Shown piece after piece: positions 24,518 through 33,239 of a stretch of DNA of 64,000 nt (its first letter is position 1; each line of letters begins with the position of its first letter). Source of the stretch: RBG-16-66-20 sp964564865 (lineage in GTDB: Bacteria > Pseudomonadota > Gammaproteobacteria > Burkholderiales > SG8-39); NCBI GenBank assembly GCA_964564865.1, contig CAZMDA010000012.1, positions 1 through 64,000 on the forward strand, in the 5' to 3' direction. Below the pieces are notes generated by a model. The model had not been told where the DNA came from, made no database searches, and worked only from the letters and a program-made list of their open reading frames with translations. Made by a program: the position numbers and the translations under genes.

Positions 24518-25315
24518 ATGGATGCGCACAAGTACCTCCGCGTCGAGAGCCTGGGCATGCGCTTCGCCACCAAGCAGGGCGAGTTCATCGCCCTGGAGCG
24601 CATCGACCTCACGGTGAGGAAGGGCGAGTTCGTCTCGCTCATCGGCCACTCCGGCTGCGGCAAGTCGACCCTGCTCAACCTCATCGCCGGCCTGCTGCGG
24701 CCCAGCTCCGGCGGCATCCTGCTCGCCGAGCGCGAGATCGCCGGCCCCGGACCGGACCGCGGCGTGGTATTCCAGAACCACTCCCTGCTGCCCTGGCTCA
24801 GCTGCTACGGCAACGTCTACCTCGCCGTCGAGCGCGTGTTCTCCGGGACGGAACCGAAGGCGAAGCTCAAGGAGCGCACGCACGCGGCGCTGGCGATGGT
24901 GGGCCTGGCGCACGCGGAGAACAAGTTCCCGCACGAGGTGTCCGGCGGCATGAAGCAGCGCGTCGGCATCGCGCGCGCGCTGGCGATCGAGCCCAAGGTG
25001 CTGCTGCTGGACGAGCCTTTCGGCGCGCTGGACGCGCTGACGCGGGCGACCCTGCAGGACGAGCTGCTGAAGATCGTCGAGAAGACCGGCGCCACGGTGG
25101 TGATGGTGACCCATGACGTGGACGAGGCGGTGCTGCTCTCGGACCGCGTGGTGATGATGACCAACGGCCCGGCCGCCCGCATCGGCGGCATCGTCGAGGT
25201 GGACCTCGCGCGTCCCCGGGACCGCGTCGAGCTCGCGGGCCACCCGCGCTACATGGAGCTGCGCACCACGGTGATGGAGTTCCTCTACCGGCGCCAGCTG
25301 CGCCAGGCCGCCTAG
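24518..25315 (+). CDS. nrtD: Nitrate ABC transporter ATP-binding protein
   Basis: A 265-residue ABC ATPase. Walker A is GHSGCGKST, the Q-loop is VVFQNHSLLPWL, the signature is VSGGMKQR and Walker B is VLLLDEPFGALD, followed by VTHDVDEAVLLSDR. The ATG at 24518 is chosen because GAGGAG precedes it and family length fits; the frame is open further upstream. It lacks the extra receptor-like domain of cyanobacterial NrtC, so NrtD is the better name. It powers nitrate or nitrite import. Confidence 0.93.
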   Translation: MDAHKYLRVESLGMRFATKQGEFIALERIDLTVRKGEFVSLIGHSGCGKSTLLNLIAGLLRPSSGGILLAEREIAGPGPDRGVVFQNHSLLPWLSCYGNVYLAVERVFSGTEPKAKLKERTHAALAMVGLAHAENKFPHEVSGGMKQRVGIARALAIEPKVLLLDEPFGALDALTRATLQDELLKIVEKTGATVVMVTHDVDEAVLLSDRVVMMTNGPAARIGGIVEVDLARPRDRVELAGHPRYMELRTTVMEFLYRRQLRQAA

Positions 25316-25335
25316 GCAACCACAAGGAGACCGCG

Positions 25336-25752
25336 ATGACCCCGAAGCAGATCGAGCTGGTGCAGGGCAGCTGGAAGAAGGTGCTGCCGATCTCGAACAC
25401 CGCCGCGGAACTGTTCTACACGCAGCTGTTCCTGCTCGACCCCACGGTCAAGTCCCTGTTCAAGGGCGACATGAAGGAGCAGGGCCGCAAGCTGATGACC
25501 ATGATCGGCGTCGCGGTCGGCGGCCTGTCGCGTCTCGATTCGATCGTGCCGGCAGTACAGGAACTGGGCCGGCGCCATGCCGGCTACGGCGTGCAGGACA
25601 AGCACTACGACACCGTGGGCGCGGCGCTGCTCTGGACCCTGGAGCAAGGGCTGGGAGACGCCTTCACGCCGGAGGTGAAGGCCGCCTGGACCACAGCCTA
25701 CGGCGTTCTCGCCGGCACCATGAAGGAGGCGGCGGCCACGGCCGCAGCCTAG
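25336..25752 (+). CDS. Single-domain globin
   Basis: A 138-residue globin like the N-terminal domain of flavohemoglobins or Vitreoscilla hemoglobin, without a reductase domain. The proximal haem His is probably His81 in LGRRHAGYGV. A clean ribosome site (AAGGAGACCGCG) precedes the ATG. It lies in the nitrate operon between the transporter and the sirohaem/nitrite reductase genes. Inferred roles are removal of nitric oxide formed during nitrite reduction, or electron delivery. Globins in nitrate-assimilation operons are known in some bacteria; the exact job here is not shown by sequence. Confidence 0.88.
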   Translation: MTPKQIELVQGSWKKVLPISNTAAELFYTQLFLLDPTVKSLFKGDMKEQGRKLMTMIGVAVGGLSRLDSIVPAVQELGRRHAGYGVQDKHYDTVGAALLWTLEQGLGDAFTPEVKAAWTTAYGVLAGTMKEAAATAAA

Positions 25753-25764
25753 CGCGACAAGGCC

Positions 25765-26502
25765 ATGCGCCCCCTCGTCACCCTGATCGGCGCCGGACCC
25801 GGCGACCCCGAGTTGCTGACGCTCAAGGCGGCGCGCGCCATCGCGGCCGCCGACGTCATCCTGGTGGACGCGCTGGTCAACCGCGGCTGCCTGGCGCATG
25901 CGCGCTTCGACGCCCGGGTCATCGACGTGGGCAAGCGCGGCGGCTGCAAGTCCACGCCGCAGGCGTTCATCGAGAAGCTCCTCGTCACCTATGTGCGGCA
26001 GGACAAGCGGGTCGTGCGCCTGAAGGGCGGCGATCCATTCGTGTTCGGGCGCGGCGGCGAAGAGGTCGAGGCGCTCCGCGCCCTGGGAATCGACGTCGAA
26101 GTGATCTCCGGCATCACCGCCGGCACGGCGGTGCCGGCCACGCTCGGCATCCCGGTAACGCATCGCGCCCTCGCATGCGGCGTCACGTTCGTCACCGGCC
26201 ATACGCAGGACGGATCGGAGCCGGATTGGCAGGCGCTCGTCCGCTCACGCACCACGCTCGTGGTCTACATGGGGCTGGGCGGGCTGGCAGGAATCCTCTT
26301 GTCGTTGAAGAAAGCGGGGATGGACCCCGCGACACCCGCCTGCATCATCGAGAACGGCACGCTGTCCAGCCAGAGGCAGCGCATCGCCACGGTCGGGACG
26401 CTCTCCGGCGAGGGCTTTGCAAGCCCGGCGCTGATCGTGATCGGCGACGTGGTGCGCTTTGCCCGTTCCGCATCCGCCATGCCGGCGGCCAGGGCGGCCT
26501 GA
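25765..26502 (+). CDS. cobA: Uroporphyrinogen-III C-methyltransferase
   Basis: A 245-residue SAM-dependent methyltransferase that makes precorrin-2, the first step toward sirohaem. The motifs LIGAGPGDPELLTLKA near the start and VRLKGGDPFVFGRGGEE, then EVISGITAGTAVPA, identify the SUMT family. It has no CysG-type dehydrogenase/ferrochelatase part, so those steps must be elsewhere. Its stop overlaps the nirB ATG by one base. It supplies the sirohaem cofactor needed by NirB. Confidence 0.93.
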   Translation: MRPLVTLIGAGPGDPELLTLKAARAIAAADVILVDALVNRGCLAHARFDARVIDVGKRGGCKSTPQAFIEKLLVTYVRQDKRVVRLKGGDPFVFGRGGEEVEALRALGIDVEVISGITAGTAVPATLGIPVTHRALACGVTFVTGHTQDGSEPDWQALVRSRTTLVVYMGLGGLAGILLSLKKAGMDPATPACIIENGTLSSQRQRIATVGTLSGEGFASPALIVIGDVVRFARSASAMPAARAA

Positions 26503-29012
26503 TGCGGATCGCGGTCATCGGCAACGGCATGGTGGGCCAGCGCTTCCTCGAGCAGCTGGTCAAGCTGGGCACCAGCGCCGAGATCACGGTGTTCAGCGAG
26601 GAGCCGCGCCCGGCCTACGACCGCGTGCAGCTGACGAGCTTCCTCTCGGGCAGGTCCGCCAGCGACCTCAACGTGGTGCCGGAACGGTTCTTCCAGCAGC
26701 ACGGGATCACGCTGCGCCTGAACGACGGCGTGCTCGCCATCGACCCGGTGCAGAAACTGGTGCGCTCGGCGCGCTACAAGGACGTGCCCTACGACAAGCT
26801 GGTGATCGCGACCGGCTCCTACCCCTACGTGCCGCCGGTGGCGGGCAGCGACCGCCGCCACTGCTTCGTCTACCGCACCATCGAGGACCTCGAGGTGATC
26901 GCCGCCGCCGCGGGGCGCTCGAAGGTGGGCGTGGTCATCGGCGGCGGCCTGCTCGGGCTGGAGGCGGCGAAAGCGCTGCAGGATCTGGGGCTGGAAACGC
27001 ACATCGTCGAGTTCGCCTCCCGCCTGATGGCGGTGCAGCTGGACGACTCCGCCGGCCGGCTCCTGCGCCGCAAGATCGAGGCGCTGGGCGCGAAGGTCCA
27101 CCTGCAAAAGAACACGAAGGAGATCGTCGCCGGTGAAAAGCGCCGCCACAAGCTGGTGTTCGTAGACGGCACCAGCCTGGACACCGACCTGATCGTGTTC
27201 TCCGCGGGCATCCGGCCGCGCGACGAGCTGGCGCGCGCCGCAGGCCTTGCGATCGGCGAGCGCGGCGGCATCCAGATCGATTCCCACTGCCGGACCACCA
27301 ACCCGGACATCTACGCCATCGGCGAATGCGCCCTGTGGCAGGGCCGGACCTTTGGTCTCGTCGCCCCCGGCTACCAGATGGCCGAGGTCGCGGCGCGGCA
27401 CCTCGCCGGCGAGGACGTGCAGTTCCTCGGCGCCGACATGAGCACCAAGCTGAAGCTCATGGGCGTGGACGTGTGCTCCATCGGCGACGCCCACGGCGCC
27501 ACGCCCGACGCGCTCAACTACGTCTTCACCGACGAGGCCGCCGGTGTCTACAAGAAGCTGGTGGTCTCGCCGGACCGCAAGCAGCTGCTCGGCGCCATCC
27601 TGCTCGGCGACGCCGCCGACTACGGCACGCTGCTGCAGATGGCGCTCAACCCGATGCCGCTGCCCGGGCATCCGGAGGAGCTGATCCTGCCCGCGCGCGA
27701 GGGGAAGAAGGGCCTGGGGCTGGACATGCTGCCCGACACCGCGCTCATCTGCTCGTGCAACGGCGTGACCAAGGGCGCGCTCTGCGCCGCCATCGACGCC
27801 GGCAGCCTGTCGCTGGGCGCATTGAAGAAGGCGACCAAGGCCGCGACCAGCTGCGGCGGCTGCGCGCCCATGACCAAGCAGGTTCTGGACGCGGAGATGA
27901 AGAAGCGCGGCTTCCGGGTCAACAACCACCTGTGCGAGCACTTCGCGCATTCGCGGCAGGAGCTGTTCCACCTCGTCAAGGTCAATGCGATCAAGAGCTT
28001 CGACCAGCTGATCGCCCGGCACGGCAGGGGCAAGGGCTGCGACATCTGCAAGCCCGTCGCGGCCTCGATCTTCGCCTCGTGCTGGAACGAGATGGTCCTG
28101 AAGCCGAAGCACGCCCCGCTGCAGGACACCAACGACTACTACCTCGCCAACCTGCAGAAGGACGGCAGCTACTCGGTGGTGCCGCGCATCCCCGGCGGCG
28201 AAATCACCCCGGACAAGCTGATCGCGATCGGCGTGGTGGGAAAGAAGTTCGGCCTCTACACCAAGATCACCGGCGCGCAGCGGATCGACCTTTTCGGCGC
28301 GCGCGTCGAGCAGCTGCCGCTCATCTGGAAGGACCTCATCGACGCCGGCTTCGAGTCCGGCCACGCCTACGGCAAGGCGTTGCGCACGGTGAAATCCTGC
28401 GTCGGCAGCACCTGGTGCCGCTACGGCGTGCAGGACTCGGTGGCGATGGCGATCCGCCTCGAGCAGCGCTACCGCGGCCTGCGCTCGCCGCACAAGCTGA
28501 AGATGGCGGTCTCCGGCTGCACGCGCGAGTGCGCCGAGGCCCAGGGCAAGGACGTCGGCGTGATCGCCACGGAGAAGGGCTGGAACCTGTACGTCTGCGG
28601 CAACGGCGGCATCAAGCCGCGCCATGCCGACCTGCTGGCGAAGGACCTGGACGACGCGACCCTGATCCGGTTCATCGACCGCTTCCTGATGCTCTACATC
28701 CGAACCGGCGACCGGCTGCAGCGCACCAGCACCTGGCTGGAGAACCTGGAAGGCGGCATCGACTACGTGCGCCGCGCGGTGTGCGAGGACTCGCTCGGGA
28801 TCGGCGCCGAGCTCGAGGCCGACATGCAGTCCTTCGTCGACACCTACGCCTGCGAGTGGAAGAAGGCAATCGAGACGCCGGAGATCCTGAAGCGCTTCCG
28901 CCATTTCGTGAACAGCGACGAACCGGACGCCGGGGTGGTGTTCGTCACCGAGCGCGGCCAGATCCGCCCGGCAAAGCCTGCGGAGCGGGAAACCGACCTT
29001 GAAGTTGCGTGA
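26502..29012 (+). CDS. nirB: Assimilatory nitrite reductase large subunit
   Basis: About 836 residues. The order is an FAD/NAD(P)H-binding module (IAVIGNGMVGQRF start; VVIGGGLLGLEAA second nucleotide site), a BFD-like [2Fe-2S] domain at ~415-465 (CSCNGVTKGAL ... CGGC), and a sirohaem/[4Fe-4S] reductase part with CVGSTWCRYG at ~633-642 and SGCTRECAEAQ at ~671-681. It reduces nitrite to ammonium with NAD(P)H in the cytoplasm. The ATG at 26502 overlaps the cobA stop (TGATG). The small subunit NirD is not separate but is fused to the next gene. Confidence 0.95.
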   Translation: MRIAVIGNGMVGQRFLEQLVKLGTSAEITVFSEEPRPAYDRVQLTSFLSGRSASDLNVVPERFFQQHGITLRLNDGVLAIDPVQKLVRSARYKDVPYDKLVIATGSYPYVPPVAGSDRRHCFVYRTIEDLEVIAAAAGRSKVGVVIGGGLLGLEAAKALQDLGLETHIVEFASRLMAVQLDDSAGRLLRRKIEALGAKVHLQKNTKEIVAGEKRRHKLVFVDGTSLDTDLIVFSAGIRPRDELARAAGLAIGERGGIQIDSHCRTTNPDIYAIGECALWQGRTFGLVAPGYQMAEVAARHLAGEDVQFLGADMSTKLKLMGVDVCSIGDAHGATPDALNYVFTDEAAGVYKKLVVSPDRKQLLGAILLGDAADYGTLLQMALNPMPLPGHPEELILPAREGKKGLGLDMLPDTALICSCNGVTKGALCAAIDAGSLSLGALKKATKAATSCGGCAPMTKQVLDAEMKKRGFRVNNHLCEHFAHSRQELFHLVKVNAIKSFDQLIARHGRGKGCDICKPVAASIFASCWNEMVLKPKHAPLQDTNDYYLANLQKDGSYSVVPRIPGGEITPDKLIAIGVVGKKFGLYTKITGAQRIDLFGARVEQLPLIWKDLIDAGFESGHAYGKALRTVKSCVGSTWCRYGVQDSVAMAIRLEQRYRGLRSPHKLKMAVSGCTRECAEAQGKDVGVIATEKGWNLYVCGNGGIKPRHADLLAKDLDDATLIRFIDRFLMLYIRTGDRLQRTSTWLENLEGGIDYVRRAVCEDSLGIGAELEADMQSFVDTYACEWKKAIETPEILKRFRHFVNSDEPDAGVVFVTERGQIRPAKPAERETDLEVA

Positions 29013-29016
29013 AGCC

Positions 29017-31791
29017 ATGGCCGTGCGTGTCTGCCGGCTGGAGGACATCGTCCCCGAGACCGGCGTGGCCGCCCTCGTGGACGGAGAGCAGGTGGCCGTC
29101 TTCCGCATGGAGGACGACAGCATTCACGCCCTGGGCAACCGGGATCCGTTCTCCGGCGCCAACGTCCTCTCGCGCGGCATCGTCGGCGACCTGAAGGGCG
29201 AGCGGGTCGTCGCCTCGCCGGTCTACAAGCAGCACTTCAGCCTTGTGACCGGGCGCTGCGTCGAGGACGCGTCCGCGCGGATCCCCGTCTTCGACGCCAG
29301 GGTCGAGGACGGCTGGGTCGTGGTGGCGCCGCGCAAGCAGGTGGCCACCACCTGCTGCTACTGCGGCGTCGGTTGCGGTGTCGTGGTCTCGACCCACAAG
29401 AACGGCGTCTTTTCCGTCAAGGGCGATGCCGCGCATCCGGCCAATCGCGGGCAGCTGTGCACCAAGGGCGCCGCGCTGCACCTGTCCACCGACGCGGGCG
29501 CCCGCCTGCTCTACCCCGAGGTCGACGGCCAGCGCGCGACCTGGGACCAGGCCCTTGACCATGCCGCCGGCACGTTCCGCGACATCATCGCCCGGCACGG
29601 CCCGGACTCGGTTGCGTTCTACATCTCCGGGCAGCTGCTCACCGAGGACTACTACGTCTTCAACAAGCTCGCCAAGGGGCTGGTCGGCACCAACAACGTC
29701 GATACCAACTCGCGGCTGTGCATGTCCTCGGCGGTGGCGGGCTACAAGCAGACGCTGGGGGCGGACGCGCCGCCCTGCGCCTACGAGGACATCGACGCCG
29801 CCGACCTGATCCTCGTCGCCGGCTCGAACACCGCCTTCGCCCATCCCATCCTCTACCGGCGCATCGAGGAAGCGCGGACGAGGAATCTGCAGCTCAAGCT
29901 GGTCGTGATCGACCCGCGCGCCACCGTCACCGCACGTGCCGCGGACCTGCATCTCGCGCTCAAGCCCGGCACGGACGTCGCGCTGTTCAACGCGATGCTG
30001 CACGTGCTTCGGAAGGAGGGACACTTCGATTCCCAGTTCGTGGGGGCGCACACCGAGAACGTCGAGAACCTCCGGGCGCTGGTGGACCACTGGACCCCGG
30101 AGCGGGCGGCCGAGACCTGCGAACTGCCCGCCGGGACGATCATCGAGGCCGCGCGCCTGTTCGGCCGCAGCAAGGCCGCGCTGTCGCTGTACTGCCAGGG
30201 CCTGAACCAGTCCGCGAGCGGCACCTGGAAGAACTGCGCGCTCATCAACCTGCACCTGGCCACTGGGCAGATCGGCCGGCCGGGCGCGGGACCGTTTTCC
30301 CTCACCGGGCAGCCCAACGCCATGGGCGGGCGCGAGGTCGGCGGCATGGCGAACCTGCTCTCGGGGCATCGCGACCTCGGCAATGAAGCGCACCGCAAGG
30401 AAGTCGCGGCGCTCTGGGGCGTGGAATCCGTCCCTTCACGGCCTGGCAAGACGGCGGTCGAACTGTTCGAAGCCGTCGGCCGCGGCGAAATCAAGGCGGT
30501 GTGGATTGCCTGCACCAACCCGGCGCAGTCCATGCCCGATGCCAACGCGGTGCGCAAGGCGCTCGAGCAGGCGGAGTTCGTCGTCGTCCAGGAAGCCTTC
30601 CGCGACGCCGAAACCTGCGACTACGCCGACGTGCTGCTGCCCGCGTCGACCTGGGCGGAGAAGGAAGGCACCGTCACCAACTCCGAGCGGCGCATCTCGC
30701 GCGTTCGCGCGGCTGCTCCGCCGCCCGGCGAGGCGCGCGCGGATTGGCAGATCGCGGCGGAGTTCGCGCGCCGGCTCTTCCCGGCGGGAGCGAAGCTGTT
30801 CCCCTACCAGAGCGCGGAGCAGGTCTTCAACGAGCACCGGGAATCCACGCGCGGCCGCGACCTGGATATCACCGGCCTCTCCTATGCGGTCCTCGAGCGC
30901 GACGGGCCGCAGCAGTGGCCCTACCCGGAAGGCGCCAAGGCGGGACAGACTCGCCTCTACGCCGAAGGCATCTTCCCCACGCCCTCCGGGCGCGCGCGCT
31001 TCATCGCCACCGAGTACCAGCCCCCAGCGGAAGAGACCGACGGACAGTACCCGCTGCGGCTCACCACCGGCCGCCTGCGCGACCAATGGCACAGCATGAC
31101 GCGCACCGGGCTCGTCGCTCGCCTGTTCAGCCACAGCCCGGAGCCGGAGGTGGTGGTGCATGCGGCGACGCTTTCCACCCTGGGAGTGGCCGATGGCGAC
31201 CTCGTCCGCCTCGCAAGCCGGCGCGGCAGCCTCGTCATGAAGACACGCGCCTCGGGCGACATGCGCCCCGGCGACGCCTTCGTCGCCATGCACTGGGGCG
31301 GCCGCTTCACCGGCGGCGTCGGTACCAATGCGCTCACGGTACCGGCAATTGACCCGCTCTCGAAGCAGCCCGAACTCAAGCACGCCGCGGTCCGCATCGA
31401 GCCGTTCCCGGCGCGCTGGCGCGGCGCGTTTGCAGCCGCCGCGACTACGGAACTGCAAAGCGCATGCGGCACGTGGATGACGCGCTTCGACTACGCCACG
31501 CTGACGCTGATGGAAGGTCCGGAGATCGTCCTGCGCCTCGAACTGGCGAGCGCCGGCGATCCGGATGCCGGGGCCCTCGCGGAGCTCGAGAAGCTGTTCG
31601 GGGCGCCGCCGGTGACGGGTGCCGCGGCGTTCGAGCGAGCCGTCTGCGCCTGCTTCAAGGTGGGCGAATCCGCGATTCGCGCCGCGGTTGCCGCGGGCGC
31701 GACCCTGGCCGGGCTGCAGAAGGACCTGAAGTGCGGCACCAGCTGCGGATCCTGCGTGCCGGAACTGCGGCGCCTCGCCGCGCAGCCCTAG
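29017..31791 (+). CDS. nasA: NirD-nitrate reductase (NasA)-BFD fusion
   Basis: About 924 residues in one uninterrupted frame. Residues 1-108 match NirD, the small subunit of nitrite reductase (ALGNRDPFSGANVLSRGIVG, then ASPVYKQHFSLVTGRC); as in NirD, Rieske cluster ligands are absent. From about 112 the molybdopterin nitrate reductase begins with its [4Fe-4S] motif CCYCGVGCGV and QLCTKGA, then LSGHRDLGN and the C-terminal LRLTTGRLRDQWHSMTRTG. A BFD [2Fe-2S] domain closes at ~878-920 (CACFKVGES ... CGTSCGSC). The ATG at 29017 is preferred over a TTG at 28999. Joining NirD to nitrate reductase may couple both reduction steps. Confidence 0.9.
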   Translation: MAVRVCRLEDIVPETGVAALVDGEQVAVFRMEDDSIHALGNRDPFSGANVLSRGIVGDLKGERVVASPVYKQHFSLVTGRCVEDASARIPVFDARVEDGWVVVAPRKQVATTCCYCGVGCGVVVSTHKNGVFSVKGDAAHPANRGQLCTKGAALHLSTDAGARLLYPEVDGQRATWDQALDHAAGTFRDIIARHGPDSVAFYISGQLLTEDYYVFNKLAKGLVGTNNVDTNSRLCMSSAVAGYKQTLGADAPPCAYEDIDAADLILVAGSNTAFAHPILYRRIEEARTRNLQLKLVVIDPRATVTARAADLHLALKPGTDVALFNAMLHVLRKEGHFDSQFVGAHTENVENLRALVDHWTPERAAETCELPAGTIIEAARLFGRSKAALSLYCQGLNQSASGTWKNCALINLHLATGQIGRPGAGPFSLTGQPNAMGGREVGGMANLLSGHRDLGNEAHRKEVAALWGVESVPSRPGKTAVELFEAVGRGEIKAVWIACTNPAQSMPDANAVRKALEQAEFVVVQEAFRDAETCDYADVLLPASTWAEKEGTVTNSERRISRVRAAAPPPGEARADWQIAAEFARRLFPAGAKLFPYQSAEQVFNEHRESTRGRDLDITGLSYAVLERDGPQQWPYPEGAKAGQTRLYAEGIFPTPSGRARFIATEYQPPAEETDGQYPLRLTTGRLRDQWHSMTRTGLVARLFSHSPEPEVVVHAATLSTLGVADGDLVRLASRRGSLVMKTRASGDMRPGDAFVAMHWGGRFTGGVGTNALTVPAIDPLSKQPELKHAAVRIEPFPARWRGAFAAAATTELQSACGTWMTRFDYATLTLMEGPEIVLRLELASAGDPDAGALAELEKLFGAPPVTGAAAFERAVCACFKVGESAIRAAVAAGATLAGLQKDLKCGTSCGSCVPELRRLAAQP

Positions 31792-32213
31792 CTCTTGTGC
31801 GCCGCCTCCGGCGGCAACTCCGCGAGCTCGATCAGGCAGCCTTCCGTGCCCTTGGGGTCGAGGAAGGCGATGCGACAGCCCGCATGCCCGGGCCGCGCCT
31901 TCTCGTCGAGCAGCGCGACGCCTTTTGCCTTCAGCTCGGCCAGCGCCTCGTCTATGTTCTCGACTTCGAAGCAGATGTGGTTCAGGCCGGTCTTGCCCTC
32001 GGCGACGAGCTTCCCGAACTTGCTGTCGGGCTCCAGGCCGGTGAGCAACTCGACCATGGAATCGCCGACCGGGTACATGGAGAGCTTGAGGCGGTTCAAC
32101 TCGGAAACCTCCATGCCGCCGAAGGGAATGCCGAGGCAGTCCTCGAAAAGGCGGCGGCTCGCCTCCAGGTCGCGCACCACCACGCCAACGTGCTCGATTC
32201 GCTTGATCTTCAT
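31788..32213 (-). CDS. mce: Methylmalonyl-CoA epimerase (VOC family)
   Basis: A 141-residue VOC-fold protein. The start KIKRIEHVGVVVRDLEASRR, the metal-binding His in HVGV and in GLNHICFEVEN, and the closing Glu in CLIELAEL fit methylmalonyl-CoA epimerase, which interconverts the R and S forms. AGGAG precedes the ATG. Its stop overlaps the end of the nitrate reductase gene by 4 bp, convergently. It would act in propionyl-CoA use, consistent with other acyl-CoA genes nearby, although the mutase next to it is IcmF and lies far away. A related VOC lyase is possible. Confidence 0.82.
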   Translation of the reverse strand: MKIKRIEHVGVVVRDLEASRRLFEDCLGIPFGGMEVSELNRLKLSMYPVGDSMVELLTGLEPDSKFGKLVAEGKTGLNHICFEVENIDEALAELKAKGVALLDEKARPGHAGCRIAFLDPKGTEGCLIELAELPPEAAHKS

Positions 32214-32232
32214 GCTCCCGGCTCCTGTGCGA

Positions 32233-33204
32233 TTACTGGCGTTTCATTCCGGACGCCTTCACCAGCGTACCGTACTTGTCGATGTCCTCGCGCAGGAAGC
32301 TCCTGAACTGCTCCGGCGTGCCGCCGGCGACATCGAGGCCGACCTCGACAAGCTGCCGGCTCAGGTCGCCCTTCAGCGCCGCCTGCATCGCGGCGCTCAA
32401 CCTGCGCACAACCTCTTCCGGCACGCCCGCCGGCGCGAGCAGCCCGATCCATCCGCGGAAGTCGAAACCCGCCAGGCCGGCCTCGTGCATGGTCGGCATG
32501 TCCGGCAGCATTGCCGAGCGCTGCATCGATGTCACCGCGAGGCCGCGCAGCTTTCCGCTCTTGATGTGCTGGATCAGCGTTGGCGCGGTTTCGAACATGA
32601 GCTCCACCTGGCCGCCCAGGAGATCCGTCACCGCCGGTGCGCCGCCCTTGTACGGAACCTGCACGATCTGGATGCCGGTGCGCATGATGAACATCTCGGC
32701 CGCCATGTGGTTGGAGGTGCCGAGACCCGAGGAAGCATAGTTGAGCTTGCCCGGCCTCGACTTGGCGAGCGCGATGAACTCGCTCACCGCCCGGGCCGGA
32801 ACCGACGGATGCACCACGAGGATGTTCGGCTGGTTGGCGATCATGATGATCGGCATGAAGTCGCGCATCGGATCGAACGGCAACTGCGCATAGACATGCA
32901 CGTTCGACGCCAGCGCCGCCGAGCTGCCCATGAGCAGCGTGTAGCCGTCGGCGGGCGCCTTGGCGACAAAGTCGGTGCCGATGTTGCCGGATGCGCCGGC
33001 CCGGTTCTCGATGACGAACGGCTGCCCGAACGCCTCGCGCATCTTCTCCGACACGAAGCGCGCCACGGTGTCCACGCTGCCGCCCGGAGGGTAGGCGACG
33101 ACGAGGCGGACTGGCTTGGCCGGATACGCCTGCGCGGCGGCAAGGCCGCAATGCAGCGCAAGAAGCAGTGACAATCCGAATCGAATCCCCATGTTCATGC
33201 GCAT
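32233..33204 (-). CDS. Bug/TctC family periplasmic binding protein
   Basis: About 323 residues from the ATG at 33204, which has AAGGAG 6 nt before it; an upstream ATG at 33282 would add a non-signal extension. A signal peptide (MGIRFGLSLLLALHCGLAAA) precedes QAYPAKPVRLVVAYPPGGSV, the Bug signature. It follows another Bug gene on the same strand by 35 bp and lies in the hyuAB unit. Ligand is unknown; duplication next to HyuAB suggests two related cyclic amides or acids. Confidence 0.9.
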   Translation of the reverse strand: MRMNMGIRFGLSLLLALHCGLAAAQAYPAKPVRLVVAYPPGGSVDTVARFVSEKMREAFGQPFVIENRAGASGNIGTDFVAKAPADGYTLLMGSSAALASNVHVYAQLPFDPMRDFMPIIMIANQPNILVVHPSVPARAVSEFIALAKSRPGKLNYASSGLGTSNHMAAEMFIMRTGIQIVQVPYKGGAPAVTDLLGGQVELMFETAPTLIQHIKSGKLRGLAVTSMQRSAMLPDMPTMHEAGLAGFDFRGWIGLLAPAGVPEEVVRRLSAAMQAALKGDLSRQLVEVGLDVAGGTPEQFRSFLREDIDKYGTLVKASGMKRQ

Positions 33205-33239
33205 GCGCGTCTCCTTGTGTTTGGGTCGCCTTGCCGGGA

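Noticed and set aside
26265..29123. Long minus-strand open frame over nirB
   Set aside because: Antisense to nirB with clear family motifs on the plus strand; low-complexity product.
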